Assembly (NCBI GenBank): GCA_977006965.1
Contig: OZ345383.1
Location: 1,612,001 to 1,676,000 of the forward strand
Reading direction: 5' to 3'
DNA: 64,000 bases
DNA from: Phymatolithon calcareum
Lineage: Eukaryota; Rhodophyta; Florideophyceae; Hapalidiales
A program made the position numbers and the translations under genes. Below the pieces are notes generated by a model. The model worked only from the letters and a program-made list of their open reading frames with translations, was not told the DNA's origin and searched no databases. Each line of letters starts with the position of its first letter. Position 1 is the first letter of the stretch. Below are positions 51,976 through 62,076 of this stretch, one piece after another.

Positions 51976-53540
51976 GAGGTGGCTGGTGCGCTACCGTTGC
52001 TGTACGTATTGTCAGCCGCGATGGATGCCTACTCTGGAAGCCCGCCATAATCGTCTTATTAGAGATGTGGGAGAGCTTATCGATGGACATGAAGGGGAGT
52101 AGAGTCATGTATTGAGGCAGTATGCATTGCGGAGATATAGGACACTTCCTAGTTTGCGGAGGCGTAGGCTTGAACGCTGAATGTCAAAAATCACTTTCTG
52201 TTGCTCAAAAAATATTCGCCGTTCTGAACGGAACGACAGTCGGGCACTAAATGGAAATGGCGAAACCATCAATCGCCGAGATGACGATGACCGCAGCTCT
52301 TGGAGTGCCACAGCATGCCATTGGCACTCTTCTTTTGTTATGGGAAAGTTGATGTCTGTAGCGTCTCATAAACCACATAGTATGTTGTCGTGTCTGCGAG
52401 GACGTACGGCAAGCTAAGATCGAGGGCTCGACCACTAGCCAGATATCGCAGCGTTACGGGAAACATGGCACATAGCTCAATCAGCGAAGAGCTACCGTAA
52501 GGCCATGAGTGTTCTCTAATCAGGAATGTGGACAGGGATGTGACGAACTAGTCAAAGTCGTGATTGTAAACTCGGTACAAATCCATGAACTTGGCGGCTG
52601 TGAAGAGCATCTTGTGCTTCTCGCAGTCTAGAGGGCTCAAAGAAACCACACGCTCCTCCTTCCAGTCCAGCAGCTGGCGTTTATTGCATGGGCCATTCAA
52701 GCAAGGATACCTTGTTGATGACGAGCTGTAGAATAAGCAGGACGAATGTGGTGACGACGGTGGTGCGCTCTTCCAGCCCATTCCCGAACCCTCTGTGCAA
52801 TGTGGCGAAGGCGTACGCTGCCGTTCACAGAAATCGACGAGCTACGCAGCTTCCTGTGCCAGCGTTACGTCCTCGGGGTACTTATCAGTCACTCGTCTGT
52901 GATGGGTATCATGACAAAGCTCTTTCCCTTTTTCAAGATCATGGAGAATGCGCAGGTTCGTTTCGGAGCTACAGTATAAACTATGAACTGTGACTTCACA
53001 TTTCATAATTTTGGAGCAATTTAAGAGTTGCAGAATGTGGCGTGAGGTCAAGTGGCCCTATGCAAAAAGCTTTGCATCGAAAACGTGCTCTGACAATGAA
53101 ATGTCCATGGGCATTTCACTGTCAGCGCACGTTTTCCTGCTACAGTATTATAGCGCGTGTAGCCCAATGAAGTGCCGCCAATTGGTAACGAAGGATATCA
53201 TACTTGCCATAGTTATTGAACCGGATGCCACACCTTCAACCAAGGGACGGTCCTTGCTTCAGCTGTTGTTGCTTGTCGACGGGGCCGTGTAAACCTAACC
53301 TCCGGCCTTTCGAACTTACCATTCGATCCGAGCGTCTGTAAATTGGGGAAATTCTTGGGATACTTCTTTGTTTTTCGAGAGTATTAGTGCACTGTCGGTG
53401 AAAAAATTAGACTCGTATCGCTCACTGTCAGTATTGGTTCACTGGTTGAACACAAAGTGACCACAGAGTAAACGAGTTTTGCACAACATATTCAAACCAA
53501 AAGCACTGTATCCTGCACTACAAAGCAGGATATAGCGGAA
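51976..53540. other. Unassigned stretch; double fold-back at 53060-53136
   Basis: Short frames on both strands (52181-52417 plus, 52548-52781 minus, 52842-53051 minus and others), with no domain recognised. An intron-containing host gene or an old transposon is possible. The hairpins inside are listed separately. Confidence 0.35.
53060..53136. repeat. Double fold-back: two adjacent hairpins
   Basis: ATGCAAA (53060-53066) pairs with TTTGCAT (53071-53077), 4-base loop. One base later, 53079-53103 pairs with 53112-53136 (25-base arms, two mismatches, 8-base loop). Confidence 0.92.
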
Positions 53541-54510
53541 ATGGAATTTGAATTTACTCGCGAAAGCTACGGCAGAGATTTTCCATATAAGGCAGCACTG
53601 GCACTGGCAACCCACGAACGCTTACATCGTCGCCCCATCCCCAGCGTTGCAGCCGTCTATGAGTATGGATGCCCATCTATCGGACAAATCCTGGCCTTAC
53701 GCAAATGGGACGACAAGGGGCGCTTTGATTGGCACGCTTGCCAAGTTGTCCGAAAGAATAAGCGGGCAGAAAAAGAGTATCAGTAGAGTACTTTGATGGG
53801 GAGGTGCGCGAGCCTCTTTGCCTTGACGATGAACATTGGGGTTTCATCTCAGCACCAAAGCCGAAGGTGCCCAGCAGGTACCGAGCCGCGGCAGACAAGG
53901 TTGTCCGTCGTAAGAAACAAGATAAGCTGCTCAACGAAATGGAAAAGGTGAAAATAGGAGCTGCCTGTCGTGAGTATGTAATGGACTTCGAGTACTTGGG
54001 AACAATGCAATCCGGAGTAGAAGACCCTATTACGCCCGCTACCTATCGTATCGAAATTGCCTAATCACGTTTCAAAAGGCTCTATAGACTACTCACGAAC
54101 ACGGCACTACCGCTTCCGCTTCGCTTACGTCTCTGAAGAGCCTCGGTCGTCTCGACAATGATATATGGATGTGGAATCTTACTAATCCAACCTTGAAAAA
54201 GCTTAGCGGTACAATATCGAAGATGCTGGCCTCCATGACGAAAAGAACGATAGCCGAAGAAGCAAGAGAGTCCTCCTTGCCAGTGATACAATGGATTAAG
54301 GACAATCGCTGGGGATGGTGAAGATATGTTTTACGCATGGATGAGCTCACCCAGAACATACTCTCTCTCCTTGGCAATATTCCAATCCAAGATATCGAAT
54401 CGGCTATGACAAACGCTTCCGACCTGAGAAAGTGGAACCAAATGAAGCCTTCTAGACATGTTAGCCTCTTAGGCATATAAAGCAATCATCATCATCATAG
54501 AGTGAACGGT
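53541..54510 (+). mobile_element. LINE-D RT C-terminal region and 3' end
   Basis: Frame 53804-54064 reads YVMDFEYLGTMQSGVEDPIT then ATYRIEIA, the YLG block after the RT catalytic strand. Around 54090-54180, after shifts, come LFRALVVSTMIYGCG-like residues. 54230-54470 gives SLPVIQWIKDNRWGW, a stop, RYVLRMDELTQN and ATNASDLRKWNQM-like text, resembling the terminal W-x-G-H-V-x-R-M block of LINE RTs. It ends in a (CAT)n tail at about 54490-54500. Frame 53541-53786 precedes it, without an identified domain. Confidence 0.7.
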
Positions 54511-55443
54511 TAGTTATCGGACTAACACACAGTGAACGCCATGGGAACTGTTACTCTGCGACAGAAATATAAAAGTTAGTCTACTGTTCCGACGAAACTT
54601 GGCGGCCCACCCACAACCCACCCTATGTGGATGATTGGATTTGAGCCACCCCTGTCGAAGTCAATACATCCGGATCCACGTCGTTTTTGCATCAGAATAG
54701 GTGCACTTGACTGAAGTCACTATGACCGGAACCTATGGGATAGTAACTTGTACAACACTGCGTCGAAGCAAATACGTTAGGGACCTGGTGGTGCTTCTGC
54801 CAATGCAAGTTGTACCGATGCCAGGCGTCAGCCGTCGTCTCGTTGAGGCACTGAACCAGTTGGTCATCTCCTGAATACTTACGCCAGCAGACTTCTTGAC
54901 AGTATTCCGATTGGCCATGATATACCATCCTCGTCGGCACGTGTTTCCCATCCAGGTGTTCGATCATCGTGCTCCTGCAATGTACCCTAAAATGATAATA
55001 AGCTGAATTCAGTCCGGGCTATCCCTTACAGCCTCTTTCTGGACAATGTTTACGGCTTGCTCCAAAAAAAGGATGATTGCGAAATGTGAGACAGTAATAT
55101 TTGGTTAAATACACATGGCCACGGGAAGAGGGGAAGGTGTTCTCAAATACTAGCCCAACGTGACAATCATAAGCAAGACTAATATGTTGACTTCAGGCCC
55201 ATGCGCGGAGCCTTCCGTAGACTGGAGACACAAAATCATCTAGAAAAATATTAATACTTCTCTACAAAATCCGTTTTATGAAGTAAATCTTGTTTCTATC
55301 CGCAGAGAATTTTATGGATTGCGGTAGTTTATGTGCCAGATCTCCCAAGCGCTTTCCAGAGAAAAAGTACATAAGATTCAACGAAGACTCCCCTATGCTC
55401 TCACTACCAGAGGGAACAAGAAGCGTCCAAGAAACACAGAATC
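54511..55443. other. Upstream region of third nitrate transporter; no recognised gene
   Basis: No similarity to the promoter of the palindrome copies is seen. 54733-54951 (minus) is a short frame with a weak homeodomain-like helix (see rejected). No TATATAA box is found near the ATG. Confidence 0.4.
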
Positions 55444-56913
55444 ATGACCACGGAAGACATCTCAGAGGTTCCTGTCAAGGAGACTCCAGCCCCGGAGACT
55501 CCCGTTGTTGAAGATGAACCACTGAAGTTTGCCCTCCCGGTCGATGAGAACAACAAGGCCACTACACTCAAGATCTTTTCCATTGCTCGTCCTCACATGC
55601 GTGCTTTCCATTTCGCATGGTTCTCCTTCTTCCTTGCATTCTTCGGCTGGTTCGCTCTCGCTCCCCTTCAGGCTCGCATCCGTAACAACAATGAGTGGCT
55701 TCAGGGACGCAGGTTCAAGTACCAGAACATTATCTCTGTCGCAGGTACCATCTTCATGCGTCTCCTCATCGGACCGTTCTGCGATCGTTTCGGTCCCCGA
55801 ATTGCCCAGTCTCTGCTACTCGGTGTTTTCTCTATCCCTGTGTTCCTCATTGGTACCGCCAGGAACTACGCCGCCTGGACCACCGGTCGATTCTTCATCG
55901 GTTTCATCGGTGCATCCTTCGTCGTCACCCAGTTCTGGACCTCCATCATGTTCGCGCCCGCTATCGTTGGAACTGCTAACGCTACATCCGGTGGATGGGG
56001 TAACCTTGGTGGTGGTGTGACCAACGCTCTCATGCCGCAGATCCGTGCTGGTGTCGCTCGCGCACGCGGTATCGACCCGGCTGATGAAACTGATGACACT
56101 GCCTGGCGTTACTCCATGCTCATTCCGGCATCTGCTCTCGTTGTCACCTCCGTTGCCATGTACTTTCTCTCCGACGATCTTCCGGAAGGAAACTATGCCG
56201 CTCTGGTAAAGGCTGGAAAGAGGAAGAACGTCAACCCTGGAAAGGCCATGCTGCGCGCTGTCAGCAACTGGCGCGTGTGGATCCTTTTCTTCCTCTACGC
56301 CGGTTGCTTCGGTGTTGAGCTTCTCATGAACGCCAATCTTGCAAACTACTTCGCCGGAAACAAGGGTCGTGAGGCTTTCACTCTCAACGAGGGTACCGCA
56401 GGTTTGATTGCGGCTCTTTTCGGTCTCATGAACCTTTTCGCCCGTACCATCGGAGGTGTTGGATCTGACATGTTTAGTAAGAGGTGGGGTATTCGCGGAC
56501 GTCTGTGGTGGTTCTTTATCGTGCAGCTCACCGAGGGTGTCTTCTTCGTGATTTTCTCTCGTATCAAGGTCATCGGTGCCGCTATCCCTGTTCTCTTATG
56601 CTTCTCATTCTTCGTACAGATGGCTGAGGGCGCCACTTTCGGTATTGTACCGTTCGTTGACCCTGAGGCGACTGGTGCTGTATCCGGAATCGTTGGAGTC
56701 GGTGGTAACTTCGGTGCTGTGGCAGGTGGTTTCCTTATTGCTCCCACTGTCGTGGGTGGCATCTCCCGAGGATTCCTCCGTCTCGGCTTTATTGTTATCG
56801 GAACTGCTTTCCTTATTCCCCTTCTGTGGTGGCCGCATTACGGAAGCATGTTCCTTGCCCCAAAGGCTACCGCTGATGCGGACGAAGAGGAAGCCGTCGC
56901 CGCTGAAGAATAG
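55444..56913 (+). CDS. NRT2: High-affinity nitrate/nitrite transporter (NRT2-like), third copy
   Basis: 489 residues. From about residue 13 the protein, and by eye every base from about 55480 to 57123 including 207 bases after the stop, equals 42341-43984. The first 12 residues differ (MTTEDISEVPVK against MATEEITVVPVE), and upstream DNA is unrelated apart from the coding start. An identical tract with diverged ends indicates recent gene conversion or a duplication joined to another copy's 5' end. Signature motifs and key arginines are as in the other copies. A different promoter suggests different expression. Confidence 0.93.
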   Translation: MTTEDISEVPVKETPAPETPVVEDEPLKFALPVDENNKATTLKIFSIARPHMRAFHFAWFSFFLAFFGWFALAPLQARIRNNNEWLQGRRFKYQNIISVAGTIFMRLLIGPFCDRFGPRIAQSLLLGVFSIPVFLIGTARNYAAWTTGRFFIGFIGASFVVTQFWTSIMFAPAIVGTANATSGGWGNLGGGVTNALMPQIRAGVARARGIDPADETDDTAWRYSMLIPASALVVTSVAMYFLSDDLPEGNYAALVKAGKRKNVNPGKAMLRAVSNWRVWILFFLYAGCFGVELLMNANLANYFAGNKGREAFTLNEGTAGLIAALFGLMNLFARTIGGVGSDMFSKRWGIRGRLWWFFIVQLTEGVFFVIFSRIKVIGAAIPVLLCFSFFVQMAEGATFGIVPFVDPEATGAVSGIVGVGGNFGAVAGGFLIAPTVVGGISRGFLRLGFIVIGTAFLIPLLWWPHYGSMFLAPKATADADEEEAVAAEE

Positions 56914-57120
56914 GTCATGCACGTTTGTAGTGCTTTTTCGTGGGTGAGGCTATCTTTGCGTCTAAAGAGTTCGACTAGAATCCAATAAATTTTCGGGGAT
57001 CGTCTTGTACATTAAGCTTTGGATCAAGGTACTTTGCGGGATGTTCCTTGTTTAGCGTCAATCTATACATTCAGCCGATTGACGCTTGGAGTGGTTACTT
57101 TGACACCTCTACTTGGAGAA

Positions 57121-57387
57121 GGTATTGTACCGTTCGTTGACCCTGAGGCGACTGGTGCTGTATCCGGAATCGTTGGAGCCGGTGGTAACTTCGGTGCTGT
57201 GGCAGGTGGTTTCCTTATTGCTCCCACTGTCGTGGGTGGCATCTCCCGAGGATTCCTCCGTCTCGGCTTTATTGTTATCGGAACTGCTTTCCTTATTCCC
57301 CTTCTGTGGTGGCCGCATTACGGAAGCATGTTCCTTGCCCCTAAGGTTGATGCGGACGAAGAGGAAGCCGTCGCTGCTGAGCAATAA
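57121..57387 (+). pseudogene. 3' fragment of a fourth nitrate transporter
   Basis: Directly after the 3' flank of the third copy, at a GGTA shared by both sources, sequence jumps to the codon for residue G400 and runs to a stop after 88 residues. It differs from the full copies: motif two reads SGIVGAGGNFG (family-typical A), a 6-base deletion gives APKVDADEEE, and the end is AAEQ. The 3' flank is also different. So it comes from a distinct paralogue, not from a local duplication of the adjacent gene. No start of its own is present. Helices 11-12 only. Confidence 0.9.
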
Positions 57388-57619
57388 GCACCCTAATAGC
57401 AGTAGAGCCTGTTCTCTTATGTCCACCGCTTTGAAAGTTTCTTCTCATGGTCGAATAACGTTCGCAAAGTAGCAACTTCGCAGTAGGGCATAGTGCAGTA
57501 CAATGGTAAATTTGAGAATTTGTATTTAGCCAATTTTCTGCATATGATCATAGGTGAAAATTGTATGTTTTTCTTTCGTTATAGCTAGACAGAATCCGGC
57601 CAAAACATCTTGGCTCTAG

Positions 57620-57692
57620 GAAGTTGCCCCAAGCATCTGCAGATGCGTTGGTAACTTATAAATTAATATGTACCTTTCTTCTTCTTCTTACT
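57620..57692 (+). mobile_element. LINE-B 3'-end fragment
   Basis: AAGTTGCCCCAAGCATCTGC, then AGATGCGTTGGTAACTTATA, then a CTTTCTTCTTCTTCTTAC tail, as in other LINE-B ends. The target duplication is not clear. Confidence 0.75.
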
Positions 57693-57699
57693 TTATAGC

Positions 57700-58520
57700 G
57701 GAAAGATCGCTCACACTGAAGGTGAGCTTCTAAAGCTGTTCTGCAACAACTTCTCATTGTTCAGAAAATTGAATATAGCTAAGGGTCTCTCACGGCATAG
57801 CTCTTCTACGGTTTTCTACAGTTTATGTGCCCACTCTACAAATAAACTTACTTCTGGAGACGGAACGTCCACCACACCTTAAAATCAGGTGCTCGGCAGT
57901 TTCCTTGCATCCAGAGTTACAGGTTTTGCACATTGGGTGGTACGACATAGTGTCTCCATGCCTAAACACGGCCACCATGGAGGTACAGTCTCCAATCAAT
58001 TGGTGTAAGATGCCCGTCTGTGCGATATGGGCAGCTCTCTGGGCAGTGTCGGAACGATTACAGGTTCGGCTCGTAAAGTCGGCTTAATGATTTATCTCGC
58101 AGCCTCGAGCGTCTGAAGAACCTTCTGATGATCCAGTAGGCTTGATTTGCAAATAGCCCCTTTCCAATTCGTCGAGAGCATCATTTCTTGTAATTCCGCA
58201 GTGACTTGGTACTCAAATGCCTTCGACTAAAATCTCCTTAAACATCAGTTGCTCCTTAAGGCCCCACAGTTTCTGCATCATTTCCCCATACCTTCTCGGC
58301 TGTTTGTTAATAGCATCGATGCAGATCCTGCTCTTGGTGAACCTTCTTATAGTGCTTCCAGGTGCAAAGGAGAGCTTCAGCGTTTCTTGGAAGGCATGAA
58401 CTGCGGCGAAAACCTCCGCGTCGTATGAATATCCGATAGCTCCGGCGGGCAGTGCCAGTTCCTTCACCGTTTCATTTCCGAGCATCAGCAAAACCCCCGC
58501 ACTCCTGACAATGTCCGGGA
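57700..58520 (-). pseudogene. LINE-G RNase H and C-terminal CCHC region
   Basis: Minus frame 58213-58491 has SYDAEVFAAVHAFQETLKL and SRICIDAINKQPRRYGEM, matching the middle of the LINE-type RNase H (E of the catalytic helix, then the I-x-x-D strand with D present as ICID). Further on (about 57840-58010), in another phase, come QTGILHQLIGD and CKTCNSGCKETAEHLILRC, the terminal CCHC block of RNase H-bearing LINEs (I/Tad-type). RT upstream is replaced by LINE-A at 58525. Confidence 0.72.
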
Positions 58521-59025
58521 CGTTTGTAAGTTTTTATTCTAGAAGCTCTCAATGCCGTTAGACACCAACACCAGAGCAGCTTCCCGTGTTAAGTTTCTCA
58601 GAACACTCCCAACCCATTTCCTAAGCAGATCACATGAAACCATCATCTCGTCTGACATATGGACCTCCAAGGCAAAAACTTCGTCCGCCACTGTTTTTGT
58701 TTGGTCATCCCAAGATCCCTCTACCCCTTTGGCCTTGTTAAATTTTGTTGTAGTGTTTTCAGACTCTTTTCCGCGACTTCGTTGAAATGTTCAATTTACG
58801 ACTCTGGTTTTCGTCGTTGGAAGCGACCAGAGAGCCACTTGACTGCAACGCGTGGGTGCTTCTTGGATCAACTTTGAAGTACCGAGTTTACAATCTCCTC
58901 GGTATCGACGGCACTTTTTCATACTTGTGCTTCTTCCTTTTCGATCCACAATTGACGTCGACGCAGGCGCTCATGTTTTGGGGCCTCCAACCCGCTTACG
59001 GCTCGCTCGGCACTCTCTCGTGGAA

Positions 59026-59271
59026 CTACAGGTAGCGGATATCTCTCTTCGCATGCTGCATGCCCGCGTCTTTTCCTACGTAATTCGTTTTCTTCTCGAT
59101 TTCGTCCTTCTCACGCAAAAGCCTGAGTGCGAGGTGCTCTCCAAGTTGCGCTCTTCGGATCTTAGGTGACGTAATTCTGTAAAGGACTCGCATTCGGACG
59201 TGTAGTCGCTTCGCGTAGCTGCCGAAAACAGCGGATAGCAGGCCCCCCCGGTCGGTTGATCTGCGCTTCAA
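59026..59271 (-). pseudogene. LINE-A RT C-terminal fragment
   Basis: FGSYAKRLHVRMRVLYRITS, PKIRRAQLGEHLALRLLREK and DAGMQHAKRDIRYL align with FGNYAKRLHARMRALCRITP onward in the reference ORF at 10640-10850. The frame breaks on either side. Confidence 0.8.
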
Positions 59272-59297
59272 TTGAGTTTGTCCATTGTGTGAGGTGT

Positions 59298-59382
59298 TTT
59301 TTTTGCAACTGTTTAGTTCTTTATTTAGGAGTGCTACGGAGGGCTTTTAAAAAAAGCCCTCAGTAGCAGTCCTAATATGGCA
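59298..59382 (-). mobile_element. 85-bp poly(A) mini-insert with 8-bp target duplication
   Basis: TGAGGTGT at 59290-59297 and 59383-59390. The intact LINE-A (about 10570) has this site once. Read on the minus strand, the insert contains a 22-base-arm hairpin (59327-59348 with 59352-59373, two mismatches), then an AATAAAG signal, and ends in eight A. It looks like a retroposed RNA 3' end. An 8-bp duplication would also fit a hAT-type insertion, but the ends are not inverted repeats. Confidence 0.75.
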
Positions 59383-59770
59383 TGAGGTGTGTCGCGTACT
59401 CCCACTGCATTGCACGAGAGCCTTGCACATTGCTATGCTCTTGGTACTTGCTGCGCTTTAGTGTTGCGCGATGGGTTATGCCCGTGTTTTCGATCCTGGT
59501 GCCAAGGTATTCCAGTCTGCAGGTTTCGTGGAGTTCATGGCCTGAGAGCCGGAGCTTGTGCTTAAGTAATCCAATCGACCACGCTGACATATAAGAACGA
59601 TAGACCCTGTTTGTGGCCCAATTGCCTTCGCAAAGTTGCCCCAAGCGTCTGCCGATGCGCTGGTAACTTTTAAATAAAAAACTTACACTTCTTCTTCTTC
59701 TTAAGTAATCCAGGATAAAGAAGAACCTCGCTTTTCTGCTTTCGTAGTGTTCCACGTCATTCCATATCAT
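59372..59770 (-). pseudogene. LINE-A RT fragment carrying a LINE-B insertion in frame
   Basis: 132 residues. The middle (about SVSFLFKSYQRIGRRLGQLC onward) is translated LINE-B tail, and the ends (FFILDYL, then LLKHKLRLSGHELHETC and EYLGTRIENTGITHRATLKR) are LINE-A. The insertion happens to leave the frame open. Confidence 0.8.
59574..59699 (+). mobile_element. 126-bp LINE-B 3' end inserted in LINE-A
   Basis: CTTAAGTAATCCA occurs at 59561-59573 and 59700-59712. The insert ends with the LINE-B motif CCAAGCGTCTGCCGATGCGC, AATAAAAA and a CTT repeat next to the duplication. A 5'-truncated target-primed insertion. Confidence 0.92.
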
Positions 59771-60089
59771 TTAGCCCAGCTCGTGGCGGTATCCAAAAGT
59801 CATTGCATGCCGTCGGAGTTAGCGGCTTGGAACTGAACGTCGTCCGCAAAAAATATCACGGGGGGCATCAATATATGTCGATGTGCGCTTTCCATTGCTA
59901 GCGCGAATGGATCGATGAACAAGTTGTACAAGCAGCGGCTGAGGGGGGATCCTTAAAGGACTGCGCGATCGATTAGGAGCCCATGCATGATTATGCACAA
60001 CAGATTCACATGAGTCTGCCGGTCGTCGAAGATCTCATTCTCCGTTTTTGTGGGCATTCTGCTTTCCATCCGATTACTCGCTCGATCAC

Positions 60090-60303
60090 GCACTAAGCGA
60101 GATGTCTATTCTCATGTCTAAAAAATCCCTCTCAGAGCAAGAAGAAACAAGATTGCAAAGCGCCGTCGACGCAATCCAGGAGACCTGCCCCAAGAACACG
60201 AAGTAGAAATGTAGGCAACGCGATTTCAGCGGTATGAAAAGCCTCTCAGGTGCTAACTAGACAACGAGAGCTTGAAGTCAACTCACATCCATCTATCCAT
60301 CCA
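60090..60303 (+). mobile_element. LINE-C 3' end
   Basis: Encodes LMSKKSLSEQEETRLQSAVD then AIQETCPKNTK and a stop, then GCCTCTCAGGTGCTAAC and a CATC-type tail (60284-60303). The C-terminus is homologous to that at 29950-30060 (minus). Confidence 0.8.
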
Positions 60304-61068
60304 GCCGATCACTCTCTGCACGGAGTTCTCGAAAGCAGGCTGTGGAGTATGCGGTGGTGCAATAATGGACAATGTGAAACTGCACATCACTAGAAGTCGA
60401 TCCGTCACCGTAGCAAAAACCATCTTTATTCCTTTTCTTATTGCGGACCGTCTTAAGCTGTTCTTGAGCAGTTCCACATACTTGCGGCTATGGTAGAACT
60501 TCTACCGTAGAAGTCGTGGATACTTGTGGTACCGGTAGTCCTCTCTCAATTACATGTCATTGAGAGAGGACTACAGAAGAGCGCATTCTTCCCGTTGGGA
60601 AACATTGCAACGATAAAGGGTACTATTTGGCTATATTGGAACCGGGGTTTTGCTCCATCAGGTTGCACACAGATGCGCGTACTGTAGGTCTTCAGCCTTG
60701 GAAATGCACAAAGCATACAGTTGGACACCCAATATCATATGCGACAGCCACATTGCAGGAGATACTTGCCATGACCTGTACAATAAAAATAGCACCTTTC
60801 GGTGAGATTACACAAGCACTGAATCTAATTAGCGCTGGTACGTTCAAAACATTCGCGACCGTCGATGATAGACCGACAGCACAGATGGCAGACCATTAAG
60901 CGCAGGGTGAGGCAATAACGCGTAAGTGTTATGCCGGACAGTCGCAGTGGGCGAGAGCAATTGAAACAGTGAAATAAAGTATTGTAGAGTATTGGAGAGT
61001 AGACGGTAGGGCATATGTACATCTCATCGTAACAGAATACAAAAACCAACATGGACACATATGATATC
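60304..61068. other. No recognised gene; hairpins at 60490-60574
   Basis: The 3' side of the PP2C gene. GGTAGAA/TTCTACC (60492-60506) and ACTTCTAC/GTAGAAGT (60499-60515) overlap as small palindromes. GTAGTCCTCTCTCAAT (60535-60550) pairs perfectly with 60559-60574 across an 8-base loop. Frame 60627-60899 (plus) has no recognised domain. Confidence 0.5.
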
Positions 61069-62076
61069 CTAACCTTCTTGAAAAGCATGCTCCCCATGAA
61101 CAGTGAGATCTTCATCTGCATTCTCTCTCCGCAACCTCCGTCGCAGACCGAGCGACACTCTCCGCGGTTTGAACCTTCCCCACTTTGACCCGTACTCCGC
61201 GGCATTATCTTTATCCAGCACCAGCACTGCCACTGCGACATTATCCGCACTACCTGCCGACAGCGCACGCCGTACAAGTGTAGCAGCCGCCTTTGTCGCA
61301 TTTGCCCCTCCACGAAGGCTGGCGTCGACGATTCTAACCGCCGATTCGCTGGACACGGTGCCCCAGACGCCATCCGACGCGACGATAATGAAGCGCTGAT
61401 CGGCGTTCCGCTTCACAAACGAAAACTCCGGCTCCGCCGTGAATAATTTGTCCGAGAACACGCGACCTTCAGGCTTGCCCGCAAACTCCGTTCGATTGCG
61501 ATGCGTCTTAAGGTCTGCATCGCCGAGCGCACGCGTCATAGATATGTACCCGTTGAGCGAACCGCGAGTGACCCAGCCACCGGCCGCTAGTACGCGCATC
61601 TTCTCGTCCGGGCGATCGGGAACGTGATCACGCGAGAGATCGCGCGTGCAGAGTTCGCCATCGATGCGCGAACCGAGAACAGCTCGCGAATCACCCAGGT
61701 TCGCCACGGCGATCATGTCCGACGAGACGAGCACAACGCAGAGAGTTGAGCCGGCATACGCGCGCGAAGACTTGTTTATCGCAAGCGATTCGGCCTCCAG
61801 ATGCCATACTGTGGTGGTCAGCGCGGTGCGCAAGGCAGTACTGTCGACGGCGGCAAGGGCACGCCATGCTTGATGGGCTGACAGTTTGCGCAGAAGAGTG
61901 GTGTGGCAGTGGTTGGATACGAGATGTCCGGCGGTGTCGGGCCCGTGCCCGTCGAAGATGGCGCCGACGGCGAGAGAGGCATCTGGGCTGGCGTGCGTTA
62001 GGACGCGGTCGTGCTGGTAGGCGCGCGCGCCGGGGTTGATGTCGGTGCCCAGTTCTATGGTTGGGGATGGTTCCAT
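61069..62076 (-). CDS. PP2C-family protein serine/threonine phosphatase
   Basis: 335 residues, intronless. PP2C motifs in order: GARAYQHDR (residues 16-24, usually with ED), VGAIFDGHG (37-45, metal-binding D42), VANLGDSRAVL (124-134), MTRALGDADLK (180-190), IIVASDGVWGTVS (230-242, metal-binding D235) and GSADNVAVAVL (275-285, metal-binding D278). The key metal ligands are present, so activity is expected: Mg2+/Mn2+-dependent removal of phosphate from Ser/Thr. There is no signal peptide or membrane helix. A basic stretch (RRVSLGLRRRLRRE, 306-319) near the C-terminus could bind nucleic acid or acidic lipid, which is inference. Start: the ATG at 62076 keeps the whole catalytic fold with a short leader. 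Its substrate and pathway are unknown. Confidence 0.93.
   Translation of the reverse strand: MEPSPTIELGTDINPGARAYQHDRVLTHASPDASLAVGAIFDGHGPDTAGHLVSNHCHTTLLRKLSAHQAWRALAAVDSTALRTALTTTVWHLEAESLAINKSSRAYAGSTLCVVLVSSDMIAVANLGDSRAVLGSRIDGELCTRDLSRDHVPDRPDEKMRVLAAGGWVTRGSLNGYISMTRALGDADLKTHRNRTEFAGKPEGRVFSDKLFTAEPEFSFVKRNADQRFIIVASDGVWGTVSSESAVRIVDASLRGGANATKAAATLVRRALSAGSADNVAVAVLVLDKDNAAEYGSKWGRFKPRRVSLGLRRRLRRENADEDLTVHGEHAFQEG

Larger units (their letters stand above)
58525..60070 (-). mobile_element. LINE-A copy, minus strand, with two nested insertions
   Basis: The 3' end at 58525-58590 is the LINE-A end. Going up: the KWxxGRFPP region near 58800, RITSPKIRRAQLGEHLALRL (about 59150), the WEYATHL block near 59395, LRLSGHELHETCRLEYLG (about 59520), and FFADDVQFQA with its intact catalytic pair near 59840. 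It ends at about 60070, 5' of the palm. Insertions: 59298-59382 and 59574-59699. Confidence 0.82.

Noticed and set aside
54733-54951. Minus-strand frame with IQEMTNWFSASTRRR, resembling helix three of a TALE homeodomain
   Set aside because: No helix one or two precedes it in frame, flanking frames are closed, and no splice model restores the domain. A short chance match is more likely.
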